DNA of 64,000 nucleotides from Bacillus mycoides (GTDB lineage: Bacteria > Bacillota > Bacilli > Bacillales > Bacillaceae_G). The stretch is taken from contig NZ_LXLV01000062.1 of assembly GCF_001757995.1 (NCBI RefSeq), positions 1-64,000 of the forward strand, in the 5' to 3' direction. Shown here in pieces: positions 54,590-63,210 of the stretch; the first letter of the stretch is position 1, and each line of letters starts with the position of its first letter. The position numbers and the translations under genes were made by a program. The notes under the pieces were generated by a model, which was not told the DNA's origin, did not search any database, and saw only the letters and a program-made list of their open reading frames with translations.

Positions 54590-55139
54590 ATTGATAATAA
54601 GGTGAGATCATTAAGTAAACAATAACACCAGATAAACTTACATATAACCAAATCGGCATCGTCCAACGTACAATTTTACGATGACGTGTTAATTGATTCG
54701 TAAAACCAAATACAAGTGCGAACAATGCAAGTGGCACAATAATCGCCGCAAGGATAATATGTGTAATTAAAATGATGAAATACACATACTTAATGAATCC
54801 TTCTCCACCGAAATGTGTGGCTGGCGCCAAGTAATGATACGATAAATATGAAACACAAAATAGTAAAGTCGTTGTAAATGCTGCAAGAATAAAGCCACGG
54901 TGCATTTTCACATTCTTTTTAATGATAGAGAATAAAGCTGCTAATAAAAATACAAACGTAAAACTATTAAAAATTGCATTTAACATTGGTAAGATAGTTA
55001 CATCAAAATGTACTTCTCCTTCATAGCCAACAGGTCCAAAGAACAAAAATAAAATAATCGCATTTACAATTACAGAAAGCGTTATCACAATAGGAGCATA
55101 GCTTTTCTGATTTGTTGATTGATCCACCAATATGGTCAC
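54588..55139 (-). CDS. DUF420 membrane protein (YozB-like)
   Basis: 183 residues, five transmembrane segments. VILPMLNAIFNSFTFVFLLAALFSIIKKNVKMHRGFILAAFTTTLLF, then HITHIILAAIIVPLALF-type and RHRKIVRWTMPIWLYVSLSGVIVYLM segments with conserved His residues that recall heme-linked proteins. DUF420 proteins accompany cytochrome oxidase assembly genes in many bacilli; here it stands alone. Confidence 0.9.
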   Translation of the reverse strand: MTILVDQSTNQKSYAPIVITLSVIVNAIILFLFFGPVGYEGEVHFDVTILPMLNAIFNSFTFVFLLAALFSIIKKNVKMHRGFILAAFTTTLLFCVSYLSYHYLAPATHFGGEGFIKYVYFIILITHIILAAIIVPLALFALVFGFTNQLTRHRKIVRWTMPIWLYVSLSGVIVYLMISPYYQ

Positions 55140-55237
55140 TCCTCTTCTTTCAAATATGTATACGTAACCTCACTATTTTAACATATTATTCACAGTGTAA
55201 ATGTGACAATAGTTTGACACAGTAAGACGGGGCAAAG

Positions 55238-55276
55238 AAAAAAACCCTTCTTAACAATGCTTCTTAAGAAGGATTT
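55238..55276 (-). terminator. Terminator after small membrane-protein gene
   Basis: CCTTCTTAA / TTAAGAAGG stem, followed by GTTTTTTTC on the minus strand. Confidence 0.75.
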
Positions 55277-55306
55277 TATCGCTTTATTATTCAAATAGCA
55301 ATGCGA

Positions 55307-55423
55307 TTAGTTTTTGTTAAAAAACGTATTGCTATATGCTTGAAAAATTTCAGACACTTGATATCCCATTAATGTAATTGCTGTTAATGAAAAGAAACCA
55401 ATCATAAGAAATCGAAACCACAT
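55307..55423 (-). CDS. 38-residue single-span membrane protein
   Basis: A tiny gene with an excellent ribosome binding site (AAGGAGGAG, seven bases before ATG). The protein begins MWFRFLMIGFFSLTAI, one transmembrane helix with a polar C-terminus (QAYSNTFFNKN). It follows the gene at 55448 by 24 bases and ends before a terminator, so the two may be co-transcribed. Unknown function. Confidence 0.7.
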   Translation of the reverse strand: MWFRFLMIGFFSLTAITLMGYQVSEIFQAYSNTFFNKN

Positions 55424-55447
55424 ATAAATCTCCTCCTTGTATTTAGC

Positions 55448-55759
55448 TTAAAAAACATTAGCTATCTTACAAGTTAAGTGGCACTCTTCTTCATCACTTT
55501 CTTTCTTCTTCACAATCGCCGTTATAAAGCGAATCATAAAGAATATAACAAAAGGAATTTGTTCATCATTTATATTGGCATAGTTTAGCAACGGCTCTCG
55601 TTGCAAATCGAACGGAGATGAGAAGGAATAGAACATACCTTGCTCTTCCATATATACGATTACAATTTTCATACAAAATACTATCCCAAGAAACGAAACA
55701 ATATCTTGCCATTCTGTCGTATATAACAGATTATACAGCTCTAATACGTACTCTTCCAT
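55448..55759 (-). CDS. Hypothetical protein with two hydrophobic segments
   Basis: 103 residues from the third of three consecutive ATG codons (55759), which lies six bases after a GGAAGGGGGG site. Hydrophobic stretches are VSFLGIVFCMKIVIVYM and PFVIFFMIRFITAIV, followed by a charged tail KKKESDEEECHLTC. No family recognised. The open frame extends to 55813 but without a signal there. Confidence 0.65.
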   Translation of the reverse strand: MEEYVLELYNLLYTTEWQDIVSFLGIVFCMKIVIVYMEEQGMFYSFSSPFDLQREPLLNYANINDEQIPFVIFFMIRFITAIVKKKESDEEECHLTCKIANVF

Positions 55760-55983
55760 CATCATCCCCCCTTCCTTTTTTATCATTTTGCTCTCCTTCA
55801 TATAAAAAGTCAAGAAAAAAGTTTATTTTCACTATGCTAATAGTAATTACTTGTTTTTACTTATATATGAATCTTTTCTAGCAATGATTGGATGTGATTT
55901 TCTTTGTAAACAAGAGACTCGAGTCAAACTGATTCTTTATTCCTATTTTCAGAAATCCTAACCGTATTATTTTTCTTTCTATT

Positions 55984-56877
55984 CTAATTACTACTTTGCT
56001 TCAATACAAAAACTGAAAGTTCAGGTACACTCCAAAACCTGACAGGCATTCGAGTCGTTCCAATACCTCGATTTACATATAAATGTAACGGCTTACTCTT
56101 CCCTTCTAATTCATACATACCTTCAACATAGCTCTCAGCTAATTTTGTAGTAATTAAAGGACCTACAAAAGGAATCTGAACTTGTCCTCCGTGACTATGT
56201 CCTGACATTTGAAAATCGACTGGATAACGAGATACTTTATCTACAACATCCGGCTCATGTATTAATAGCATATTGAAATCTTGTTGTCGTAAGTTTTTTA
56301 AAGTCGAGTCTATTTGTGGCTTCCCTAATAAAAAATCATCCAAACCTGATATTGTAATATACTTGCCGTTTTCCGCTTTAACTTTCTGCACTTCATTTAC
56401 TAACACAGAAAAACCAGCTTCCTCCATATACTTTTTGTAAAATAAACTACCGCCCCCACCTCTATCATGATTCCCAAACACAGCATATTTTCCTAGGGGG
56501 GCATGGATTTTCTGCAAAATACCGTTCGCTTCTTCCCTTTCCGCATTATAAGATCCAAACTTATCTATTAAATCTCCTGTAAAAACTACTATATCTGGAT
56601 GTAATTCATTCATCTTCTCCACCAAATTTTCTAGTTGTTTCAATGTAAAATCTGGTCCTAAATGTACATCTGAGAACTGCAATATTTTTTTATTATTAAA
56701 CTCTTTAGGAATTGTAGGAGCTTCTATTTCATTCCACGTAACTGTTACTAGTCTTCTTTCTATTTCAGTCGCATAGAAATACAAACTTACTGGTATCATT
56801 AATATACTTATGAAACTAATAATAAATATCTTTACGATTGATTTTTTCCGTTCTTTTTTTACATGATGCGTATTCAT
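55984..56877 (-). CDS. Membrane-anchored metallophosphoesterase
   Basis: 297 residues. One N-terminal membrane helix (IVKIFIISFISILMIPVSLYFYA), then the calcineurin-like core: QFSDVHLGP, VFTGDLIDK, FGNHDRGGGG, LLIHEPD, MSGHSHGGQVQIP. All five metal-binding motifs are present. Related to the YkuE / YaeI lipid-associated phosphodiesterases; substrate not determined. Confidence 0.9.
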   Translation of the reverse strand: MNTHHVKKERKKSIVKIFIISFISILMIPVSLYFYATEIERRLVTVTWNEIEAPTIPKEFNNKKILQFSDVHLGPDFTLKQLENLVEKMNELHPDIVVFTGDLIDKFGSYNAEREEANGILQKIHAPLGKYAVFGNHDRGGGGSLFYKKYMEEAGFSVLVNEVQKVKAENGKYITISGLDDFLLGKPQIDSTLKNLRQQDFNMLLIHEPDVVDKVSRYPVDFQMSGHSHGGQVQIPFVGPLITTKLAESYVEGMYELEGKSKPLHLYVNRGIGTTRMPVRFWSVPELSVFVLKQSSN

Positions 56878-57073
56878 GTTTTCACCTCTAAAATTACTTT
56901 AAAGCCTTATTGTTACATTAATGTGACAACATGAACAATGTTCGTTATATCCAATTTTATCCCCACTCACTTTGATAAATTTATACAGAAGTCATAACGT
57001 ATTTTTATAATACATAGATTATTTAAAATATTCCTTCTGTTTATTCCATCATTTTATTAAGGAGAGGTTATTT

Positions 57074-57889
57074 ATGTCTGTATTTACACCAGAAGAAATT
57101 ACGGAACTTGCTGCTAATTCTGGAAGAAAAAAAGCTCATTTATCATTGCTCCCTATGCTAATTCTCGGTTTTTTTGGTGGTGCTTTCATAGCATTAGGAT
57201 ATTTACTTGATATCCATGTTATCGGAACAATGCCAAAATCTTGGGGATCATTTACTAGTTTTCTAGGTGCTGCCGTATTCCCTATCGGTCTTATACTCGT
57301 TATCCTTGCAGGCGGTGAATTAGTAACTGGCAACATGATGACCATTTCAATGGCATGGCTTCACAAAAAAATCGACTTATTTCACTTCATACGAAATTTA
57401 GTTATTGTTACGTTTAGCAACTTCATAGGTGCTATATTCGTCGCTTATTTTTTTGGTCATATCGTCGGCTTAATGGAGGGAGCTTTTTTAGCAAAAACAG
57501 TTTCTATTGCACAAGCTAAACTACAAGATACACCACTACAAGCCTTCATTTCTGCAATCGGGTGTAATTGGCTCGTTTGTTTAGCTGTTTGGATCAGTAT
57601 GGGAAGTAAAGAATTTATCGGAAAGATTGTCGGTATTTGGTTCCCTGTTATGACTTTTGTTGCGATTGGATTTCAACACGTTGTAGCCAATATGTTTGTC
57701 ATCCCAGCTGCAATTTTTTCTGGTCATTTAACTTGGGGTGAATATTTTCCAAACTTCATTTTTGTTTTCTTCGGAAACTTAGTAGGGGGTATGTTATTTG
57801 TAGCATTACCTTATTTCATATCTTATAATAAGAAACTACCTTCCAATAAAGAGCAACCTAAAATAAAGAACAAATCTGTATCCGCTTAA
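57074..57889 (+). CDS. Formate/nitrite transporter family protein
   Basis: 271 residues, six membrane segments. FNT motifs: PMLILGFFGGAFIALGY, GAAVFPIGLILVILAGGELVTGNMM, SAIGCNWLVCLAVWISMGSKEFIGKI, GFQHVVANMF with the central histidine. A pentameric channel for formate, nitrite or similar anions; YrhG is the B. subtilis relative. Monocistronic; strong AAGGAGAGG site. Confidence 0.93.
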   Translation: MSVFTPEEITELAANSGRKKAHLSLLPMLILGFFGGAFIALGYLLDIHVIGTMPKSWGSFTSFLGAAVFPIGLILVILAGGELVTGNMMTISMAWLHKKIDLFHFIRNLVIVTFSNFIGAIFVAYFFGHIVGLMEGAFLAKTVSIAQAKLQDTPLQAFISAIGCNWLVCLAVWISMGSKEFIGKIVGIWFPVMTFVAIGFQHVVANMFVIPAAIFSGHLTWGEYFPNFIFVFFGNLVGGMLFVALPYFISYNKKLPSNKEQPKIKNKSVSA

Positions 57890-57961
57890 ATTGAATGTTT
57901 ATAAAGTGGTCCTAAAAAATATTACAAATATCATTTTTTTTGCGAATATATGTACGTACAC

Positions 57962-57990
57962 TTGTTCTCGGATGTTTTATACGTTATAAT
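57962..57990 (+). promoter_or_regulatory. hup promoter
   Basis: -35 TTGTTC (57962-57967), 17-base spacer, -10 TATAAT (57985-57990), about 40 bases before the HU start. Confidence 0.75.
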
Positions 57991-58030
57991 AACAACTTAA
58001 ATAGCATTATTTACATATGAGGTGAAAAAC

Positions 58031-58303
58031 ATGAATAAAACAGAATTAATTAAAAACGTAGCACAAAATGCTGAGATTTCTCAAAAGGAAGCTACTGTAG
58101 TTTTACAAACTGTAGTAGAATCAATCACTAACTCTTTAGCTGCTGGCGAAAAAGTACAACTTATCGGATTCGGTACATTCGAAGTTCGTGAAAGAGCTGC
58201 TCGTACAGGTCGTAACCCACAGACGGGTGAAGAAATGCAAATCGCAGCTTCTAAAGTACCTGCTTTTAAAGCTGGTAAAGAACTAAAAGAAGCTGTAAAA
58301 TAA
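58031..58303 (+). CDS. hup: DNA-binding protein HU
   Basis: 90 residues: [72 protein letters not shown]. All HU features are present, including the beta-arm GRNPQTG with the intercalating Pro. Histone-like nucleoid protein. The ATG at 58031 follows GAGGTG; the in-frame GTG at 58022 is part of that site. Confidence 0.96.
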   Translation: MNKTELIKNVAQNAEISQKEATVVLQTVVESITNSLAAGEKVQLIGFGTFEVRERAARTGRNPQTGEEMQIAASKVPAFKAGKELKEAVK

Positions 58304-58305
58304 TG

Positions 58306-58341
58306 AAAAATATCCTTCTCATTTATGAGAAGGATATTTTT
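58306..58341. terminator. Bidirectional terminator between hup and GNAT
   Basis: Perfect 15-bp stem AAAAATATCCTTCTC with complement and a 6-base loop; overlaps the end of the convergent gene. Confidence 0.9.
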
Positions 58342-58802
58342 TTCATTATATAATTAATAAAAATCTGACCATTATGCTGCTTATTTTGTTCCTTTATGCA
58401 AATATAACCTTTACTTTCAAAGAAAGGTTTTGCTGTAATACTTGCCTCTGTATATATATCCCTATGTTCTAGCTTCATTGCTTCTTTTTCTAACTTTTGT
58501 AATATATTAGAAGCTATCCCTTTCCCTTGATAATCTTTATGCGTAAACAAACGATCTATGTAATGCTCATCATTATAATCCCCAAATCCAGCTATCACAC
58601 CGTTATTATCCGCTACATAACTAATATTCTTTTCTAAAGACTTTAGCCAACTTTCTCTATTTGGTCGCTTTGGTGCCCATGCCTGTAGCTGTAACATATT
58701 ATAATCTTGTGCATTAACCGTATGAACCGTTTCATAGAACAATTGTAATACTTGCTCTAAATCCTCTTTCTGGAATGTTCTAATTTTAATATCTTTAAAC
58801 AT
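58323..58802 (-). CDS. GNAT family N-acetyltransferase
   Basis: 159 residues. IRTFQKEDLEQVLQLFYETVHTVNAQDYNMLQLQAWAP at the N-terminus and the acetyl-CoA loop LFTHKDYQGKGIASNILQKLEKEA (Q/R-x-x-G-x-G/A). C-terminal FFESKGY is typical. Substrate unknown. Confidence 0.9.
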   Translation of the reverse strand: MFKDIKIRTFQKEDLEQVLQLFYETVHTVNAQDYNMLQLQAWAPKRPNRESWLKSLEKNISYVADNNGVIAGFGDYNDEHYIDRLFTHKDYQGKGIASNILQKLEKEAMKLEHRDIYTEASITAKPFFESKGYICIKEQNKQHNGQIFINYIMKKISFS

Positions 58803-58948
58803 ATGTAAAACTCCTTATCAAACTAACTCTTCTATTTCGGGTATCCGGATAATTATTTCGTGTTTATTTTTGAAACAGTTTCTTCCACTATATATGATTC
58901 ACTACTTCTGCTCTTTCTATATTATATCGACTTTTCCTTCTAAACGAA

Positions 58949-58983
58949 CAATAAACAATACTTATACAAAGTATTGTTTATTG
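58949..58983 (-). terminator. copA terminator
   Basis: 15-bp perfect stem CAATAAACAATACTT with complement; TTGTTC follows on the minus strand. It lies 40 bases after the copA stop. Confidence 0.7.
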
Positions 58984-59022
58984 TAAAAAAGCATATTAAA
59001 TTCGCTTTATAGCTGAAAGTCT

Positions 59023-61443
59023 TTAAGATTTCAATTTAACTCTTTGCAATCTTAATGCATTTAATACGACTGATACAGAACTAAACGCCATCGCTGCACC
59101 TGCAACCCAAGGTGCTAAGAAACCGAGCGCCGCAATTGGAATTCCTAGGCCGTTATAAGCTAATGCCCAGAATAGATTTTGCTTAATATTTCTAATCGTC
59201 ATTTTACTCATGAAAATTGCATCAGCAATACTATTTAAATCGCCACGGATTAACGTAATATCCGCTGCTTCCATTGCTACATCTGTTCCTGTTCCAATTG
59301 CCATTCCAATGTCCGCTGTAGCAAGAGCAGGAGCATCATTAATTCCATCTCCAACCATAGCCACTTTCTTACCACTAGCTTGAAGTTTTTTCACTTCTTC
59401 AGCTTTTCCTTCTGGTAATACTTCTGCAATTACGTGATCAATACCAACTTGCTTAGCAATTGCCTGAGCAGTTTGTGTGTTATCTCCTGTAATCATAACG
59501 ACATCTAGACCCATTTTCTTAAGTCTTGCAATTGCTGCTTTTGAAGTATCCTTTACAGTATCTGCAACAGCAATAATTCCAGCATATTCCTTATCTATCG
59601 CTATAAGCATTGCTGTTTTTCCTTCTCGCTCTAATTCTTCCATCGCTTTAGAAACTTCTTCAATATCAATATTAAACTTCTTCATTAATCGGCGTGTACC
59701 AATTAATAATTGTTTCCCTTCGACAACAGATTCAATACCAAATCCCGGAATTGCTTCAAACGTTTCTGAACTTGGGATATCAATTCCCTTTTCTTTAATT
59801 CCTTCAACAATCGCTTCTGCAAGTGGATGTTCAGAATTTCTTTCTGCTGCACCGACTAATTTTAATATTTCCTTCTCATCAAATCCATCTGCTACAATTA
59901 TATCTGTTAATACTGGTTTTCCATTTGTCACCGTACCAGTTTTGTCTAGAATAATCGTATCTAATCTGTGTGTCGCTTCTAAATGCTCTCCACCTTTAAA
60001 TAAAATACCGTGTTCAGCTGATCTTCCTGATCCCGCCATAATAGATGTAGGTGTTGCAAGTCCTAAAGCACATGGACAAGCGATAACAAGTACTGCTATC
60101 ATTTTCTCAAGTGCTCCGCCAAAATCACCAGGTGTAACAAATATCATCCACACCGCGAATGTAATAATAGCAATCACAACTACAACAGGTACGAAAATAC
60201 CTGAAATTTGATCTGCTACCCTTTGAATAGGAGCTTTTGAACCTTGAGCCTCTTCTACTACCTTAATAATTTGAGCTAATGCAGTGTCTCTTCCTACTTT
60301 AGTTGCCTTAACTTTTAAAAATCCATTTTTATTCATTGTAGAACCGATTACTACATCCCCAATTGTTTTATCAACTGGAATACTTTCACCAGTTAACATC
60401 GATTCATCTATCGCTGATTTTCCTTCTACGATTTCTCCGTCTACCGGGATTTTTTCACCAGGTTTTACATAAACGATATCACCAGCTACCACTTCTTCGA
60501 TTAAAATTTTCATTTCTGTTCCATCTCGCACAACTGTAGCAGTTTTCGCCTGTAAGCCCATCAATTTTTTAATCGCTTCTGATGAACGTCCTTTTGCTTT
60601 CGCCTCAAATAATTTACCTAAAATAATTAATGTAATAAGTACTGCGCTCGTTTCAAAATATAAATCTGTCATATGCTCCGAGGAACCAATCGACCTAATA
60701 CTTAAATACACACTGTAGAAATACGCTGCAGACGTTCCAAGTGCCACAAGAACATCCATGTTTGCACTTTTATTGCGTAACGCTTTATAAGCCCCGATAT
60801 AAAATTGTCCTCCAATGATAAATTGAACTGGAGTTGCAAGAGCTAGCTGCACCCAAGGGTTCATAAGCATATCAGGTAAATAAATAAACGATGTAAATGA
60901 GAAATGACTCACCATTGCCCACAATAACGGGAATGATAAAATAAACGAAATGATAAATTTTTTCTTTTGTCGCTCAATTTCTTGTAATCGATGATCTGTT
61001 GATGCATCTTGCTCATCTGATTTCACTTCTAATTTATATCCTAATTTTGTAATTGTGCTCTTCATTTCATTTACACTAGTTTCATCAGGATTAAATTCTA
61101 CAGTAGCCGATTCTAAAGCGAAATTTACAGTCGCTTTATTCACCCCTTCTAGCTTATTTAAACGCTTTTCTACTCTATTCGCACATGCTGCACATGTCAT
61201 TCCCGAAACAGTAAACTCAGCTTTATCACTTACGATACCATACCCTAACGATTCAACTTTTTCTTTAAATTTTTGCGGATTTGTTTTAGTTGAATCATAT
61301 ATAATTTTTGTTTTTTCAAGTGCAAAATTTACATTTGCAACTTGAACACCTTCTACTTTTTTAAGACCTTTTTCAATTCTATTTGCACATGCTGCACATG
61401 TCATTCCCGATATTTGAAGATTGGCCTCTTTTTGTTCATTCAT
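59023..61443 (-). CDS. copA: Copper-exporting P-type ATPase CopA
   Basis: 806 residues. Two N-terminal heavy-metal domains, each with [10 protein letters not shown]; eight membrane segments with the CPC metal site ([13 protein letters not shown]); phosphorylated Asp in DKTGT; TGES actuator and [14 protein letters not shown] hinge. Pumps Cu+ out of the cell, receiving it from CopZ. ATG 61443 follows GAGGTGAGAGAC. It has its own CsoR site and follows copZ after a hairpin. Confidence 0.97.
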   Translation of the reverse strand: MNEQKEANLQISGMTCAACANRIEKGLKKVEGVQVANVNFALEKTKIIYDSTKTNPQKFKEKVESLGYGIVSDKAEFTVSGMTCAACANRVEKRLNKLEGVNKATVNFALESATVEFNPDETSVNEMKSTITKLGYKLEVKSDEQDASTDHRLQEIERQKKKFIISFILSFPLLWAMVSHFSFTSFIYLPDMLMNPWVQLALATPVQFIIGGQFYIGAYKALRNKSANMDVLVALGTSAAYFYSVYLSIRSIGSSEHMTDLYFETSAVLITLIILGKLFEAKAKGRSSEAIKKLMGLQAKTATVVRDGTEMKILIEEVVAGDIVYVKPGEKIPVDGEIVEGKSAIDESMLTGESIPVDKTIGDVVIGSTMNKNGFLKVKATKVGRDTALAQIIKVVEEAQGSKAPIQRVADQISGIFVPVVVVIAIITFAVWMIFVTPGDFGGALEKMIAVLVIACPCALGLATPTSIMAGSGRSAEHGILFKGGEHLEATHRLDTIILDKTGTVTNGKPVLTDIIVADGFDEKEILKLVGAAERNSEHPLAEAIVEGIKEKGIDIPSSETFEAIPGFGIESVVEGKQLLIGTRRLMKKFNIDIEEVSKAMEELEREGKTAMLIAIDKEYAGIIAVADTVKDTSKAAIARLKKMGLDVVMITGDNTQTAQAIAKQVGIDHVIAEVLPEGKAEEVKKLQASGKKVAMVGDGINDAPALATADIGMAIGTGTDVAMEAADITLIRGDLNSIADAIFMSKMTIRNIKQNLFWALAYNGLGIPIAALGFLAPWVAGAAMAFSSVSVVLNALRLQRVKLKS

Positions 61444-61459
61444 GTCTCTCACCTCTATA

Positions 61460-61474
61460 TACCCTTATAAGGTA
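61460..61474. promoter_or_regulatory. CsoR operator of copA
   Basis: TACCCTTATAAGGTA, nearly palindromic, directly before the copA ribosome binding site. It matches the CsoR pattern TACC-N7-GGTA/GGGTA shared by the other two sites. Confidence 0.75.
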
Positions 61475-61487
61475 TAATTATTAGCAA

Positions 61488-61522
61488 AATAAATCGCACT
61501 TCGGTTAAAGTACGATTTATTT
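61488..61522 (-). terminator. Hairpin between copZ and copA
   Basis: AAATCGTACTT / AAGTGCGATTT stem followed by ATTTT on the minus strand; probably a partial terminator giving more copZ than copA message. Confidence 0.6.
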
Positions 61523-61538
61523 CCGTATCTAAAAATAA

Positions 61539-61745
61539 TTATTGAACATCGTATCCTTGATCTTCAATTACAACAACGATATCTTTTAACGTTACAACTG
61601 ATGAGTCGATAGTAACTTCAACAGTTCCTTCTGCTAATTGAACTTTCACTTGTTCAACACCGTTTAGTTCTTTCACACTGCTTTCGATAGAATTTACACA
61701 ATGTCCACAAGACATACCTTCAACTTTTAATGTTAACTGTTCCAT
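61539..61745 (-). CDS. copZ: Copper chaperone CopZ
   Basis: 68 residues, one ferredoxin-like heavy-metal domain: LKVEGMSCGHCVNSIESSVKEL with metal-binding CGHC (the GMSCGHC of CopZ, against GMTCAAC in CopA). Delivers Cu+ to CopA. ATG follows GAGGATTTTAA. Confidence 0.95.
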   Translation of the reverse strand: MEQLTLKVEGMSCGHCVNSIESSVKELNGVEQVKVQLAEGTVEVTIDSSVVTLKDIVVVIEDQGYDVQ

Positions 61746-61791
61746 TTAAAATCCTCCTCTTGTTTCTTCATTGTTTGTTAATCACAACTAC

Positions 61792-61820
61792 ATCTTACCA
61801 TACCCCCCTAAGGTAATCAA
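61792..61820 (-). promoter_or_regulatory. copZ promoter with CsoR operator
   Basis: Minus strand -35 TTGATT (61815-61820), 17-base spacer, -10 TAAGAT (61792-61797). The spacer holds the CsoR operator (61801-61815; TACCTTAGGGGGGTA read on the minus strand), close to the known B. subtilis copZA site. Confidence 0.85.
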
Positions 61821-61925
61821 TGGTTTTATGTCATGATTTTTCAATTATTTTCTAAAAGTTTATTTTACACACACTTATTCACAACAATACACCTAAACCC
61901 TATATAAGGATAAATAAACAAATAA

Positions 61926-61958
61926 AAAAACAAGCCAGTTATATACTAGCTTGTTTTT
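61926..61958 (-). terminator. csoR terminator
   Basis: AAAAACAAGC-x-AGT / ACT-x-GCTTGTTTTT stem, overlapping the csoR stop. Confidence 0.85.
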
Positions 61959-62259
61959 ACGCTTTTGAAAAACGTTCAAATACCGTCATTAATTCTTCAA
62001 TTGCTTCGTCACCATTCCCATCTTTAATAGCTCCTGAAACACAATGACTAGTATGATTTTTCAAGACACCCATTCCTACTTTTTTCATCGCTGCATTAAT
62101 CGCTGAAATTTGCACTAAAATATCAACGCAATAACGATCATTTTCAATCATATTTTGAATACCACGGACTTGTCCTTCAATTCTCTTTAATCTATTTATA
62201 ATTTGTTCTTTTTCTTTTTCTGATCTATGTGTAGTTGCTTCATGCTCTTTATGATCCAT
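61957..62259 (-). CDS. csoR: Copper-sensing repressor CsoR
   Basis: 100 residues, four-helix DUF156 family. The Cu(I) ligands are Cys44 (DRYCVDIL), His69 and Cys73 (KNHTSHCVSG). Apo-CsoR blocks copZ and copA; copper releases it. Separate transcription unit from copZ, as shown by the terminator between them; a CsoR-like site upstream suggests autoregulation. Confidence 0.95.
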   Translation of the reverse strand: MDHKEHEATTHRSEKEKEQIINRLKRIEGQVRGIQNMIENDRYCVDILVQISAINAAMKKVGMGVLKNHTSHCVSGAIKDGNGDEAIEELMTVFERFSKA

Positions 62260-62347
62260 ATTATCACCTTCTCAAAGTTTTTCTTCATCCAATAAAACAA
62301 TTACTTTTATGAGTATACCAATTATAGCATCAAACATCTATGTATGA

Positions 62348-62362
62348 TACCCCATATGAGTA
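62348..62362. promoter_or_regulatory. Probable CsoR operator of csoR
   Basis: TACTCATATGGGGTA on the minus strand, 90 bases before the csoR start, sharing TAC...GGGGTA with the copZ site. A TATAAT lies between it and the gene. Confidence 0.6.
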
Positions 62363-62470
62363 TATTTCCACTTTATGATTATTCTTAACAAATTATTAGC
62401 TTCTCAGTCCCAATTATCATTATACCCTTTCTTTTTTTTCAAAAAAACATTACCTCTCCCATCAAAACTC

Positions 62471-62570
62471 AATAAAGTGAAACTTTAATCAGAGGGGGTT
62501 TTGTCCATCCCCCTCTGATTATTAGCCCTCACCAATCGGGCTTTTACGGGCAGTTAATGCGGGATAAAAT
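62471..62570. repeat. Intergenic repeat, copy 1 (B. cereus group type)
   Basis: Begins AATAAAGTGAAACTTTAATCAG, then a GGGGG...CCCCC hairpin (AATCAGAGGGGG pairing with CCCCCTCTGATT), a second small stem with AATCGGGCTTTTA and ends GCGGGATAAAATG. A second copy lies at 62927-63016. The look is that of the bcr-type repeats of the B. cereus group. Confidence 0.7.
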
Positions 62571-62576
62571 GAAACA

Positions 62577-62613
62577 ATAATAAGCGGGGATTGTCCATTC
62601 TCCGCTTATTATT
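62577..62613. repeat. Second hairpin beside repeat copy 1
   Basis: AATAATAAGCGGGGA / TCTCCGCTTATTATT around TTGTCCAT. The loop sequence TTGTCCAT is the same as in the hairpin of repeat copy 1, so the two appear related. Confidence 0.6.
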
Positions 62614-62626
62614 CGTCCATAAATAT

Positions 62627-62666
62627 AAAAGTCTCAATCTTCACATATCTAAATTGAGACTTTTTT
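62627..62666 (-). terminator. Terminator of small secreted-protein gene
   Basis: AAAAGTCTCAAT / ATTGAGACTTTT stem with T run on the minus strand, 15 bases after the stop. Confidence 0.82.
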
Positions 62667-62680
62667 CTTCCTATATATAA

Positions 62681-62908
62681 TTATTGTTGATCACATACTT
62701 TTGTGTCATTCACTACTGAAGTTCCTTCAACAGTTACCGTATGAAAACAGTCATTTACTCGAACAGTAACAACGTTATCTTGTCGATCAATAATATGATA
62801 TTCATTAAATTCTTTATTTAGAGCACTACGAATTTGTTCTCCTTCATAAATTGGAATACCGTGTGATAAAACCCAAATAAGCCCAGCGATAGCAAGAATA
62901 GTTTTCAT
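62681..62908 (-). CDS. Small exported or anchored protein, unknown
   Basis: 75 residues. The N-terminus MKTILAIAGLIWVLSHGIPI is a hydrophobic signal or anchor; the rest is a small beta-rich domain with two Cys (NDCFHTVTVEG, DTKVCDQQ), which could form a disulfide outside the cell. No family recognised. It lies alone between two copies of an intergenic repeat. Confidence 0.75.
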   Translation of the reverse strand: MKTILAIAGLIWVLSHGIPIYEGEQIRSALNKEFNEYHIIDRQDNVVTVRVNDCFHTVTVEGTSVVNDTKVCDQQ

Positions 62909-62926
62909 ACGACCTACCTCCTTGAG

Positions 62927-63016
62927 AATAAAGTGAACTTTTAATCAGTGGTGTTTTCAGCCCTACTGACTATTTGTTGAATCAGTCGGGCTATTATGCG
63001 GGATAAGTTCATTTCG
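62927..63016. repeat. Intergenic repeat, copy 2
   Basis: Shares AATAAAGTGAACTTTTAATCAG, the central hairpin (here CAGT...ACTG), AATCAGTCGGGCT and TATGCGGGATAAGTTCATTT with copy 1. It starts only 19 bases upstream of the gene at 62681-62908. Confidence 0.7.
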
Positions 63017-63120
63017 TTTATAGTATGTTTATGCCAATTGTGACGGAATTGTGACAACTTTTTGTCTCTTTAGACGAAAAGTTGAAACAAAACTTTCAAA
63101 AAGGACAATTCTACTTATAA

Positions 63121-63156
63121 AAAAGGTTATGGAATGTTTCATCCATAACCTTTTTT
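63121..63156. terminator. Terminator of LuxR-type gene
   Basis: Perfect 13-bp stem AAAAGGTTATGGA / TCCATAACCTTTT with T run on the plus side and A run before it. Confidence 0.8.
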
Positions 63157-63210
63157 CAATCTATGCTACAACTCATCCACCGTATTTAATTTGATTTTTG
63201 GGGACTTGTT

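Noticed and set aside
59477-60211. 244-codon ORF opposite copA
   Set aside because: A shadow of copA on the other strand.
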